This document shows, piece after piece, positions 1 through 8,021 of a stretch of DNA of 64,000 nt. Source of the DNA: Georgenia muralis. GTDB taxonomy: Bacteria > Actinomycetota > Actinomycetes > Actinomycetales > Actinomycetaceae. The position numbers were made by a program, and so were the translations under genes. Position 1 is the stretch's first letter, and every line of letters starts with the position of its first letter. Below the pieces are notes generated by a model, which did not search any database, was not told the DNA's origin, and was given only the letters and a program-made list of their open reading frames with translations. The DNA is taken from the NCBI RefSeq assembly GCF_003814705.1, contig NZ_RKRA01000001.1, forward strand, positions 3,974,776 through 4,038,775, read 5' to 3'.

Positions 1-1
1 G

Positions 2-448
2 TCAACCTTCCTGTGCGTGGCCGTGACCGAGGAGTTCTTTGTCGCGGCCCAAATCGGCGACGGCGTCATCGGAGCTGAACGCGATGGCGAACTCGAACTT
101 GTGACCCTCCCGGACAACGGGGAGTTTCCGAACGTGACGACGTTCGTGACGTCAAAGAATGCGGTGCCCTCCATGCAGATCACAAAGGGCGAGTTGGATG
201 GTTACAACGGCTTCATTCTAATGTCCGACGGCACGGCAGAAAGTCTCTACAACTATGAGCGTCGTGTCTTGGCGCGCGCGTGCCGCACTCTCTTTCGCAT
301 CATATCTGACGCCCCCACCTATGCCGTCGCCAATCCTGCGTACAAGAAGGAACTCAAGCGCGTCATGGACCTTCAGATCCGTGAAGGAACCGACGACGAC
401 TGCTCGATCGGCATCCTCGCCCGCTCGACCCGTGTAGTCGGCGCCTGA
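2..448 (+). CDS. PP2C-type protein phosphatase, C-terminal part (cut by window start)
   Basis: The frame is open to the first base of the window, so the N-terminal half lies outside; a GTG at 17 is probably internal. The visible part resembles the second half of a PPM/PP2C Ser/Thr phosphatase: a QIGDGVIG strand (GDG motif), then FILMSDGTAESLYN (the SDG motif with a metal-ligand Asp), and a closing TDDDCSIGIL with the last metal-binding Asp. Such proteins dephosphorylate Ser/Thr residues with two Mg/Mn ions. Related standalone PP2C proteins often sit beside a kinase and a vWA protein; those partners, if any, would be upstream of the window. Family call is good, biological role unknown. Confidence 0.8.
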   Translation, partial: STFLCVAVTEEFFVAAQIGDGVIGAERDGELELVTLPDNGEFPNVTTFVTSKNAVPSMQITKGELDGYNGFILMSDGTAESLYNYERRVLARACRTLFRIISDAPTYAVANPAYKKELKRVMDLQIREGTDDDCSIGILARSTRVVGA

Positions 449-566
449 ATGCGCCAGCACCGAGAAAAGCTCTGGCGATGTAGTTGGTCAGCTTGCGAAA
501 GCCGAGAGCGAACCGCGCGATCAGACCCTACACAAGACCCGGGGCGATCCAATCTGCAACCTGATT

Positions 567-580
567 CCTGTGTACACAGG
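567..580. promoter_or_regulatory. Perfect 14-bp palindrome, possible operator
   Basis: CCTGTGTACACAGG is a perfect dyad placed 24 bases before the ATG at 605 that opens the next reading frame. Position and symmetry suggest a dimeric regulator site. No cognate regulator can be named. Confidence 0.35.
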
Positions 581-684
581 GTATGGCGGTGGTTGGATGG
601 CGGGATGCAATCTGACGCCACTTCGATCGACGTCGTCGACGAGCTCATCATGCACATCGAGAATCGCCTGGGCGCGCCGTCGTC

Positions 685-1341
685 GTGGTCCTTTCCCGGG
701 GCTATCCCGACAGTCTCGCGCTCTGCGTCATCGACTCCGTCCAGTCGATCGGCGTGCGATACGGCAGCGTGCAGAAGGTCGTAGCGCGGTACCGCACCCA
801 CCGAGGTGAGGAGCGCGCCAACGGCGACGACCTCGATGACATCCGAAACGTCTTCGCCGAGCTGGGCGGTGTGGAGGGCTGGACGCGCACCGTCGGCAAC
901 CGTCACGAGTCCTCCACGGCGGCGCGCGCGCCGCTGAAGGCCGAGGTCATCCTTCGAGCTGCCACGCGGCTGCCGCAGCTGGGGGTCACCACCACCGAGG
1001 ACCTGCGCACCGCACCCGAGCCGAAGGTGCACGACTTCAAGGCCGCGTGGCTCGCCCTGCCGGGTCAGAAGTCGGGGATCAGCTGGCGGTACCTCCTCAT
1101 GCTCGCCGGTGTTCCCGGCGTGAAGCCGGACCGGATGGTCCGCCGGTTCGTCGAGAGCTCCTCCGTGCCCGTTGACCCGTGGATGTCGGCGGGTGAGGTG
1201 GCGGAGCTGGTCGAGGAGGCGGCCCGACGGCTAGGGGTCTCGGCCAGTGCGCTCGACCACGCCATCTGGCTCCATGAGTCCGGCAGGAAGGCGAGCAAGC
1301 CGCTCGACCGCCCGGACAAAGTCCCAGCTGGGCTGGCCTGA
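685..1341 (+). CDS. Conserved hypothetical protein with HhH-like C-terminal region; apparent frameshift near its start
   Basis: 218 residues in this frame (GTG at 685). The middle (SRGYPDSLALCVIDSVQSIG, then GVRYGSVQKVVARYR) and the later helices (WRYLLMLAGVPGVKPDRMV) have the look of a small all-helical protein with a helix-hairpin-helix element, as in HhH-GPD-type folds, but no glycosylase active site is evident. The frame begins abruptly inside the protein. The +2 frame from an ATG at 605 encodes a plausible N-terminus (SIDVVDELIMHIENRLG) that ends around 676, where the conserved sequence continues in the present frame. A one-base shift near 670-685 would join them. It is either a real frameshift mutation or a sequence error. 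Function unknown. Confidence 0.55.
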   Translation: MVLSRGYPDSLALCVIDSVQSIGVRYGSVQKVVARYRTHRGEERANGDDLDDIRNVFAELGGVEGWTRTVGNRHESSTAARAPLKAEVILRAATRLPQLGVTTTEDLRTAPEPKVHDFKAAWLALPGQKSGISWRYLLMLAGVPGVKPDRMVRRFVESSSVPVDPWMSAGEVAELVEEAARRLGVSASALDHAIWLHESGRKASKPLDRPDKVPAGLA

Positions 1342-1351
1342 GGGGCTTGAG

Positions 1352-2329
1352 TTGGTCGCCCTCCCCAGGAGCCCGCGAGGTCTGACGGTCGCGGAACGGC
1401 TTGCACTGGGCTCGGTCCCGCCGAAACCATCGGTTCCTTTGTCGGCGCCCGCAGCAGAAGTCTTCGTCCTGCCCGCGGGTCCGGAGACCCTGAACGGGAT
1501 CGACGCGACCGGGAACGACATCGACCTTGGACCGCTGGGGGCTCTGCGCGGCGCCTCCGTGGTGTCGACCTCGGCCGTGGCCGTGCGGAAGATGGCACGC
1601 GCTCATCGCCTGCACTACTTCTGGCAGCGGTCGGGCTCGGACCTCCAGGTGCACTTCACGGACGGCGCGAGCCTCCCGGCGGCCGAGACACGGGATGCCG
1701 ACGCGGCCGCAGCCCTGTTCGGACCCACGCTGGACGAGCTCGACATGGTTCACGAGGCTCCCGTCTCGTGGACGACGGCGCGGCGACCTGGATGGCGTGC
1801 CGGTGGATCGCTAGGCGTGTGCTGTCCGCGACCGGGCCCTGGTGATGCCGTGTGTGGCGCCCACCTCGAGTGGCTCGACTGGTGGCACCCGGCGGCCACC
1901 CGCATGAGGAACTCCGCCTACGTCTACTGTGCCGTCCACGGTCAGGCATCTGCGACGCACGTACGGACCATGCGTGAGGTGATCGACGCAAGACGTCTGC
2001 TCGACAGCCTCGTCTGGGCACACCCTGCGACTGTCGGCAGCCACCGCATCTACGCGTTCGACGTCCAAGGGGTCGGCCGGCCGGTGATCTACGTCGGTGA
2101 GACGACCAAGCGCATCACCGAGCGTCACGGGCAGCACTGCTCTCCCGACCACCAACCGAAGGCGCAGGTCCTCAAACCCCACGGTCGCTCGGCAGGCCCG
2201 CTCAGACAGGACCTTGTGCCCTGGCTACCGCCTCTCGGCTCTCAAGCGACAGCGCGCGCAGCCGAGCGATTCGTCGCGGCAACACTGCAGTACCGCGGTC
2301 TGGAGATCGCGGGCGACGGCCGCCACTGA
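1352..2329 (+). CDS. Hypothetical protein with GIY-YIG-like C-terminal domain
   Basis: About 325 residues from a TTG at 1352; the start is uncertain because the frame is open upstream and overlaps the previous gene (first candidate start 1247). The C-terminal third contains RIYAFDVQGVGRPVIYVGET followed by TKRITERHGQH. This matches the shape of a GIY-YIG nuclease core: two short strands carrying Tyr, a YVGET turn, then an Arg and His helix. A late Glu (in ARAAERFV) could be the metal ligand. The N-terminal two thirds is unrecognised but has Cys/His residues (CCPRPGPGDAVCGAH) that could bind zinc. Possible nuclease, unproven. Confidence 0.5.
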   Translation: MVALPRSPRGLTVAERLALGSVPPKPSVPLSAPAAEVFVLPAGPETLNGIDATGNDIDLGPLGALRGASVVSTSAVAVRKMARAHRLHYFWQRSGSDLQVHFTDGASLPAAETRDADAAAALFGPTLDELDMVHEAPVSWTTARRPGWRAGGSLGVCCPRPGPGDAVCGAHLEWLDWWHPAATRMRNSAYVYCAVHGQASATHVRTMREVIDARRLLDSLVWAHPATVGSHRIYAFDVQGVGRPVIYVGETTKRITERHGQHCSPDHQPKAQVLKPHGRSAGPLRQDLVPWLPPLGSQATARAAERFVAATLQYRGLEIAGDGRH

Positions 2330-2417
2330 TCACCAAGCTGACGACGCAAGGTCCCGCTCACCGATGGCCGGGCGGGCTGTCCGCCCGCACGGCTGCGCGG
2401 AATCCAGCCACCGCATC

Positions 2418-3281
2418 TCAGGCGCCCACGTTCAACGGGTGATGCGCGTTGGTCACGGTCGTGTGGACGAGACGTCGGCGCCAGGCCAGCGCATCCACGG
2501 CGACGCGCTCGGACGAGCCGGTCATGGTCGTGCCGAGACCCGCTGCAGCGATCGGACGCAGGCTCAGCCCCTCCGCCTCTTCGATGAGCCGGATGGCCCG
2601 GCGCGCGGGGGTGGCCACCGCGGGCTGGTCGAGCGCGTCCATACCGGCCGCCTCCATGATCGCGGCGAACTGCTGCCGCAGGCTGAGCGGGCTGTCGAAC
2701 ACCTCGGCGACGACCTGGTGGCCACCGATGCCGATCACGACGCCGAGCTCGCCCGGCAGCGTCCGCATCGTCGCCACCAGGCGGCGGACGTCGGCCGCGC
2801 CACGGTCGGCGTGATCGGCGTACGAGGACGTCGGACTCTGGCCGAAGCGGGCCTCGTACTGGGCCACTCTCTGCCAGACCGTTCCTTGGGCGCCGTGGTC
2901 CCCACGTCGGCGAGCCGCCGCACGAATGCGGGAGCTTGCACGCCGGCCGGCCGTCCGGTGCCCGGCGCCGCCACTCCACCGGCCCTGCTCCACGCACACC
3001 ACCTCGACGGCGAGGGACTCCCTCGCGGGCAGAAGGACGGAGCGGGTCAGCGCCCGGGTCTGCCAACCGCCTTCAAGGAGCATCCCCTCGGTGATGAGCA
3101 ACGGCATGCTGGCGCTGTTCTGGGCGAGCACGTGGCCCACGGCGGGCCCGTCCGGCAGCTCCGACACGACGAGCGATGCGTCGTCGATGCCGTACCCGCG
3201 GGAGGTGGGGGCGTCACCCCACACCGGGAAGACGGTCAAGGCGCCAGCGTTCGCACCCCTGCCGACATGAAGCTCTCTCAT
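2418..3281 (-). CDS. ARPP-1-type protein (DUF6569-like), ADP-ribose/NAD-associated
   Basis: 287 residues from the ATG at 3281, which has an AGGGG-type ribosome site just upstream; a GTG at 3290 is the alternative. The order of motifs matches the ARPP-1 family: N-terminal beta strands, SMPLLITEGMLLEGGWQTR, VEVVCVEQGRWSG, a QGTVWQRVAQYEARFGQSPT segment, and VVIGIGGHQVVAEVFDSPLS near the end. The family was described computationally as associated with ADP-ribosylglycohydrolases and NAD metabolism; I know of no assigned biochemical activity. It is divergent from the Nudix regulator at 3346, with a 64-base shared promoter region, and this neighbour supports a link to ADP-ribose or NAD metabolites. 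Confidence 0.7.
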   Translation of the reverse strand: MRELHVGRGANAGALTVFPVWGDAPTSRGYGIDDASLVVSELPDGPAVGHVLAQNSASMPLLITEGMLLEGGWQTRALTRSVLLPARESLAVEVVCVEQGRWSGGAGHRTAGRRASSRIRAAARRRGDHGAQGTVWQRVAQYEARFGQSPTSSYADHADRGAADVRRLVATMRTLPGELGVVIGIGGHQVVAEVFDSPLSLRQQFAAIMEAAGMDALDQPAVATPARRAIRLIEEAEGLSLRPIAAAGLGTTMTGSSERVAVDALAWRRRLVHTTVTNAHHPLNVGA

Positions 3282-3306
3282 TCCGACCACCCCTTATCTC
3301 GTTCCT

Positions 3307-3322
3307 GCGCTAACCATAGCGC
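3307..3322. promoter_or_regulatory. Inverted repeat in the ARPP-1/NrtR divergent promoter
   Basis: GCGCT-N6-AGCGC lies midway between the two divergent starts (3281 and 3346). It is the only clear dyad in the gap and is a reasonable operator for the adjacent NrtR-like protein, which would then control both transcripts. Confidence 0.4.
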
Positions 3323-3345
3323 AACTCTGAGCTAAACTGTGTGCA

Positions 3346-4092
3346 ATGAGGAACAACGACGACCTGACCGGGTATCCGCGACCCAACGTCGCCGTCGATC
3401 TGGCCGTGCTGACCGTGGCACCGGATCGGTCGCCCGACCCCGCCCGACCCGACGGGCAGCTCGTCGTCCTGGTCCAGGACCGGGAGACGGGTCCTGCCGG
3501 GCCCGCACTCCCCGGCCGGTTCCTTCGCGAGCGGCAGCACATCCCGGGCGCCGTCGCCGACGTCCTCCGCCTCAAGGTCGGCCTCAAGGTCCCGGTCCCG
3601 GCCCCCCACCTCCTGCGCGTCTTCGACGACCCCGACCGCGACCCTCGGGCCTGGACGATCTCCCTCGGCCACGCCCTCGTCCTCCCCCACGAGGTCCTGC
3701 GGATGGGCCGCGGGCGGCTGGTCGGCGTCGACCTCACGGGCGCGCTCGTCTCGGACGACCCGCTGCTCTTCGACCACGGCACGATCGTGCGGGAAGCCGC
3801 CGCGGCGATGCGCGATCGGTACGAGCACCTGCCGGACCCGGACGGGCTCCTCGGAACGGAGTTCACCCTCGCCGAGCTGCGCGCCTGTCACGAGGCCGTG
3901 CTCGGCGAACGACTGCTCAAGGACACCTTCAACCGGCGGATGAGCGAGCACCTGGAACCCGTCCTCGAGCGCGGGAGCACCCTGACCCGGTCCGCCGGGG
4001 GACGACCCGCCCGGGTCTTCACCAAGTCGGGAGACGCCGACCATCGCGCCACCTCACGACGTCGGCTCCAGCTGCCCCGCGAGTCGGTCTGA
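3346..4092 (+). CDS. NrtR-like regulator: Nudix domain plus winged helix
   Basis: 248 residues. The first about 150 residues form a Nudix-like fold (AVDLAVLTVAPD, then LVVLVQDRETGPAGPALPG, then a helix at the position of the Nudix box). The catalytic Nudix signature GX5EX7REUXEEXGU is not intact: the region reads LPGRFLRERQHIPGAVADVL, so it should bind rather than hydrolyse its ligand. The C-terminal part (FTLAELRACHEAVLGERLLKD, then TFNRRM) is the winged helix typical of NrtR, a repressor that senses ADP-ribose-type ligands and controls NAD genes. Only 31 bases separate it from the macro/SIR2 gene, so the two are probably co-transcribed. Confidence 0.75.
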   Translation: MRNNDDLTGYPRPNVAVDLAVLTVAPDRSPDPARPDGQLVVLVQDRETGPAGPALPGRFLRERQHIPGAVADVLRLKVGLKVPVPAPHLLRVFDDPDRDPRAWTISLGHALVLPHEVLRMGRGRLVGVDLTGALVSDDPLLFDHGTIVREAAAAMRDRYEHLPDPDGLLGTEFTLAELRACHEAVLGERLLKDTFNRRMSEHLEPVLERGSTLTRSAGGRPARVFTKSGDADHRATSRRRLQLPRESV

Positions 4093-4123
4093 CCTGTCCG
4101 CGCCCTCCTGGAACGATGTCGCC

Positions 4124-5644
4124 ATGTCCGGACACCTCTTCGTCATCCACGGCGACCTTCGCAAGCTCGCCTGCGACGGCATCGCCATCCCGTGCGACGA
4201 TCGCTTCAACATCACGGACGTCTGGTCCGATTTCCTGCCGGGCAACCTCCCTCGCGTCCCAGGCACCGGCTGGTTGCGGCTGCCACACCCCTCGACAGGC
4301 ACGGCCGTGGCGCTCCCGGACAGCGACGGACGCAGGGTCACCGCCGTCGCCACCGTCCACGACGACATGACCATCACCAGCATGGTCCAGCGGATGCTCG
4401 ACGGCGTCACGGAGCTCGCCGGCGGGCTCGAAGCCCGCGGCGGCCGAGACCGGCCGCTCCTCGGCGTCCCGATGATCGGCACCGGAGCGGGCGGATTGCA
4501 CCATCAGCGCGGCGAGGTCATCGACGTGTACCTCCCGGCGCTGGCGACCGCGGCTCGCGACCACGGTTTCGACATCGCCTTGGTGGTGCAGGACCGCCGC
4601 GATGTGGCGGCGGTCCAGGCCCGGCGCACCGACGAGCAGTGGGCGGCGCTCCCCGAGCACCTGGAGGCGGAGGCGGACCGGCTGGGCACGATGGCGGCCA
4701 AGGGCCAACTGTCGTTGTTCATCGGCGCCGGCGTCTCCAAGCCGGTTGGGCTCCCCGACTGGCAGACGCTCTTGCGGATACTCGCCGAACGAGCACAGCT
4801 CCCGACCGACTGGCCGGATGACGCCGACCCGCTCGACGTCGCCACTTCGATCGCCGAGAAGCTCGAGATCGAGGCGGAGCTGGGCAAGATCCTGGGCACT
4901 CCTCGCCACGGCATCGGCCATGCCCTCCTCGCCGGCCTCCGTCCCCGGGAGATGGTCACGACCAACTTCGACCCGTGCATGGAGCATGCGCTCGAATCAG
5001 TGCTGGGCGAGGAGGGCTTTCGCGTCATGACCCGGCGCCTTGCCGACGGTGCTCTGCCCTGGCTCCTGAAGCTCCACGGAGACATTGCGCGGCCAGGCTC
5101 CGTGGTCCTGACCCGGGCGCACTACGACGCCCACGCGGAGGAGTACAAGGCGCTCGCCGGAGTGGTCCAGTCCCTTATGCTCACAAGCCATCTCCTCTTC
5201 GTCGGGTTCAGCATGACCGACCGCGACTTCCTCGACATGGCGGCAGCGGTCGCACGGGTACGGGCCGATGCAGAGCCTGACGGTGCGAGCTCGCGGCCCA
5301 CCGCAGGGACCGTCCTTCCGCTCATTCGCAAGACCGACCAGGAGTTCCAGCTGGAGGGCGATCTCACGTTCCTTCCGATGGCCGAGACCGGAAGCGTGGC
5401 GGAGGCGGCCCGAACTCTCGAGGTGTTCCTGGACCGGCTCTCCTGGACCGCCGCTCGGACCCACAGCCTCTCGGCCGAGTACCTCCTGGACGAGCGGTAC
5501 CTCTCCGGCCTCAGCCCGGCCGACCGCGCACTCCGCGACGCGTTGATCGAGTTCGAGCGCACCATCTCACCCGCCGCGAGATCGAGCGTCGGCTGGGACA
5601 AGATCCGAGAGACTCTGGAGGCACTCGGGGCGAAGTCCAGATAG
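4124..5644 (+). CDS. Macro-like domain fused to SIR2-family NAD-consuming domain
   Basis: 506 residues. Residues 1-165 resemble a macro domain: VIHGDLRKLACDGIAIPCDD opens it, and PMIGTGAGGL (116-125) is the phosphate-binding loop type of ADP-ribose binders. Residues 195-430 are a SIR2-like domain with FIGAGVSKPVGLPDW (GAGxS at 201-205), TTNFD (279-283), KLHGD with His318 and GFSMTD (361-366). These are the motifs of the SIR2 group used as NAD-depleting effectors in phage defence (Thoeris ThsA, DSR proteins). The last 75 residues are helical. It follows the NrtR-like gene. A role as NAD hydrolase or ADP-ribose-sensing effector is inferred; a metabolic deacylase is less likely given the domain subtype. 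Confidence 0.75.
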   Translation: MSGHLFVIHGDLRKLACDGIAIPCDDRFNITDVWSDFLPGNLPRVPGTGWLRLPHPSTGTAVALPDSDGRRVTAVATVHDDMTITSMVQRMLDGVTELAGGLEARGGRDRPLLGVPMIGTGAGGLHHQRGEVIDVYLPALATAARDHGFDIALVVQDRRDVAAVQARRTDEQWAALPEHLEAEADRLGTMAAKGQLSLFIGAGVSKPVGLPDWQTLLRILAERAQLPTDWPDDADPLDVATSIAEKLEIEAELGKILGTPRHGIGHALLAGLRPREMVTTNFDPCMEHALESVLGEEGFRVMTRRLADGALPWLLKLHGDIARPGSVVLTRAHYDAHAEEYKALAGVVQSLMLTSHLLFVGFSMTDRDFLDMAAAVARVRADAEPDGASSRPTAGTVLPLIRKTDQEFQLEGDLTFLPMAETGSVAEAARTLEVFLDRLSWTAARTHSLSAEYLLDERYLSGLSPADRALRDALIEFERTISPAARSSVGWDKIRETLEALGAKSR

Positions 5645-5925
5645 GGGCGTGAAGCCGGCGACATCGCGGTTACCCGGTCAGCCGGAGGCGCTCCCGCGCC
5701 GACTGGGCCCCCGACCGTTGGCTCAGGTCCCGCCCTTCGACGTGGCCGCGGTTCTTGCCGGTAAGGCCACGGCGATCGGGTGGGGCGTATGCGTGTAGCA
5801 GTGCCCTGTTCGAGGTGCTCTTGGCATTGCCGGTTACCGGTCCCGAGGCCCGCCTGGCAGTGGGTCGTTAACACTTCTCCATTCCGTGCGTCTCTGTAGG
5901 TGAAGCCACTACGACAAGGAGCGAC

Positions 5926-6879
5926 GTGCCTACCAACACCGCCATCAACCTGTCCCGCGTCTACGTCGAGGACGCAGGAATGCCCGCCCGCCGCGAGAGC
6001 GCGCTGCGACTCATCCATCACCAGCTCGGCCTCACCGACGTCACCGACCCGCACAAGAAGGAGATGCTGAGCATCGCCATCTGGAAGTGGACCGAGGCGG
6101 AGGGAGTAGCGCCGTACGCGAAGTACCACGTCCGCCTTCGCTCCACGGGTGCCCTGGACACGAGTAGCCCGAGCCCGGTGAACCACGAGCACGTCTGGCA
6201 GCGGAAGTGGATCATCGAGCAGCTCCTGAACCGCCCGGAGTGGTCGCTCGACGAGCTCCGCGACTTCCTCGAGCAGTACGCCGTGGCGTGCACCGTCACG
6301 GTGGAGGAGCACGCCCGCCTCGGCCAGGTCAGCGCCGTCGGCTGGGACCGGTACGTCGCGGCCGGTGTGGAGATCTACGACATGCTCGAGGAGCGCCGGT
6401 TCGTGCCGCCCACGAGCGGGGCCACCACGCAGACGCCCGCGACCGCCGATCTCCCCGAGGACGTGGAGACCACCGAGATCGAGGCCACTGCGGGTGCACC
6501 GCTCTCGCTCGACGAGGCGCTGGTCGAGCGCGCCGGCGACCGTGCGCCGCTGCTGCGGTCCCTCCTCGACCGGCTGACGGACGAGGAGGTGGCGGCCGTC
6601 GTCGGCGCATCGCGCGACGGCGGGACCGGTGACTACATCCGCCTCCACGACCTCGCCATGGGTGAGCCGTCGCCGGCCGTGGCGTACCTGCACTGGACGG
6701 GGAAGCTCTCCGTGCGGCTCGTCCCCGAGGACCTCCCGGCGGAGCTCGCTGCGGACGACCGGCTCGGCCGGCCGCAGCACGTCCGGTACGGCGTCACGTC
6801 CCGTGTGACAACACCGAACGACCTCGACACCGCCGAGGGGCTCATCCTCCTCGCCCTCGAGAAGGCGAGGGCACTGTGA
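5926..6879 (+). CDS. Uncharacterised protein with His-rich N-terminal domain
   Basis: 317 residues from GTG 5926, preceded by AAGGAG. The N-terminal 150 residues contain SPVNHEHVWQRKWIIEQLL and, later, AVACTVTVEEHARL. This spacing of His and Arg residues occurs in a family of actinobacterial hypotheticals and could be a metal-binding, HNH-like arrangement, but I cannot show catalysis. Residues 170-200 are a Thr/Glu-rich linker, and the C-terminal domain (about 200-317) is unrecognised. The stop overlaps the start of the next gene by four bases, so the two are probably translated together. It lies 281 bases after the macro/SIR2 gene, in the same direction. That gap shows no gene. Confidence 0.6.
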   Translation: MPTNTAINLSRVYVEDAGMPARRESALRLIHHQLGLTDVTDPHKKEMLSIAIWKWTEAEGVAPYAKYHVRLRSTGALDTSSPSPVNHEHVWQRKWIIEQLLNRPEWSLDELRDFLEQYAVACTVTVEEHARLGQVSAVGWDRYVAAGVEIYDMLEERRFVPPTSGATTQTPATADLPEDVETTEIEATAGAPLSLDEALVERAGDRAPLLRSLLDRLTDEEVAAVVGASRDGGTGDYIRLHDLAMGEPSPAVAYLHWTGKLSVRLVPEDLPAELAADDRLGRPQHVRYGVTSRVTTPNDLDTAEGLILLALEKARAL

Positions 6880-8021
6880 CGGGTCACGACGTCGCGTCGA
6901 CGCTCCTGGAGCTGGACGGTCTCCGACTGCTCTCGACCGAGGAGCACCACGACACCTTGGTGCACCGCATGGGCCGCGACGGCCGAGCAGACCTCCTCAT
7001 CGGGGGTCCGCTCGATCCGGACGACGCACCGTCCTCGCAGGGGTGCTGGCTCGGCGTGGAGGTCGGAACCTACCCGGCCACCACCCCCGTTCTAGATACG
7101 CTCCTGACCGCCCAGGACGCAGGGTTCACCGGTTTCGACCGCCTTCGCGGCGCCCTGAGCGGTGACGGCTTGGTCACGCTGTGGTGGACGGAGGACTTCC
7201 GGCCCGAGGACCTGTCGCTGGCGAGCACCCGGGCCATCGCCCATCGAGCTGATGAGGGTGCTCGGCACGTGCGCGAGGCCATGGATGGTCCACGCCGCCG
7301 TGAGCCGACTGGGACCGACAACCGATCGCTCGAATGGGCGGACCGGGCCGGCGACCGCGCCCTACGCCGCGGCGGTCACAGCCGATGGACCTTCCGTGCC
7401 GAGACGTTCGTGGGGCCCTACAGGTGGGCGGACGGGATCGACCCGCGGGGCGACGGGCCCCACGTCGACGTGCGGGACGCCTTCGTGCAGGTCGGTGAGG
7501 GCCCGTGGTCGGTCCGGACGTCCGTCACCGGGGACGACGCCGTGATGTGGTTAGAGGGCCGGTGGCCGCCTGACTGCATCCGTCTTGAGACCGGCGCGGG
7601 CAAGGTCGTCGTCGCGGGCGGGCTGGGGCTGGTGGCATTCGCACTCGAGGACCGGCACGACCTCACGCGTGGCTTCGAGCGCGCGCTCAGTATCCGTGAC
7701 GAACCGACGTTCCTCGACGTCGCCCTCCACGCGCTCGCCAAGTACTCCAAGCTCGACGTCCCGGTCCGACCCGTCATGCCGAAGGGACTCTTCGGCTGGC
7801 AGCGTCCCTTCACGATCGTCGCCTCCACAGTGACACGGGAGGCCCGGGTCCGCGTTCTCGTGCCCGACCGCGGCGAGCTGGAGGACGACGGCGCCCTGTC
7901 GGTTGCCATGACGGATCTCGTTCGGGCCGGGGGTCACGGCTCTGCCGAGGTCCTCGAGCGGTTCAGGGACCGGTTCGCCGGGCTCGATCAGGCGCTGACG
8001 CGCCGACCCGAGCGGGGGTGA
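6876..8021 (+). CDS. Uncharacterised protein, translationally coupled to the gene before it
   Basis: 381 residues from GTG 6876, overlapping the previous stop (GTGA). I recognise no family. The sequence is soluble and mixed alpha/beta: an N-terminal segment with WLGVEVGTYPATTP, a charged middle around residues 120-170, and a C-terminal half with LETGAGKVVVAGGLGLVAFA and a helical end. It has no signal peptide or convincing membrane helix. The stop codon directly abuts the stop of the convergent sigma factor at 8022. The coupling suggests that it acts with the protein encoded at 5926. Confidence 0.6.
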   Translation: MTGHDVASTLLELDGLRLLSTEEHHDTLVHRMGRDGRADLLIGGPLDPDDAPSSQGCWLGVEVGTYPATTPVLDTLLTAQDAGFTGFDRLRGALSGDGLVTLWWTEDFRPEDLSLASTRAIAHRADEGARHVREAMDGPRRREPTGTDNRSLEWADRAGDRALRRGGHSRWTFRAETFVGPYRWADGIDPRGDGPHVDVRDAFVQVGEGPWSVRTSVTGDDAVMWLEGRWPPDCIRLETGAGKVVVAGGLGLVAFALEDRHDLTRGFERALSIRDEPTFLDVALHALAKYSKLDVPVRPVMPKGLFGWQRPFTIVASTVTREARVRVLVPDRGELEDDGALSVAMTDLVRAGGHGSAEVLERFRDRFAGLDQALTRRPERG

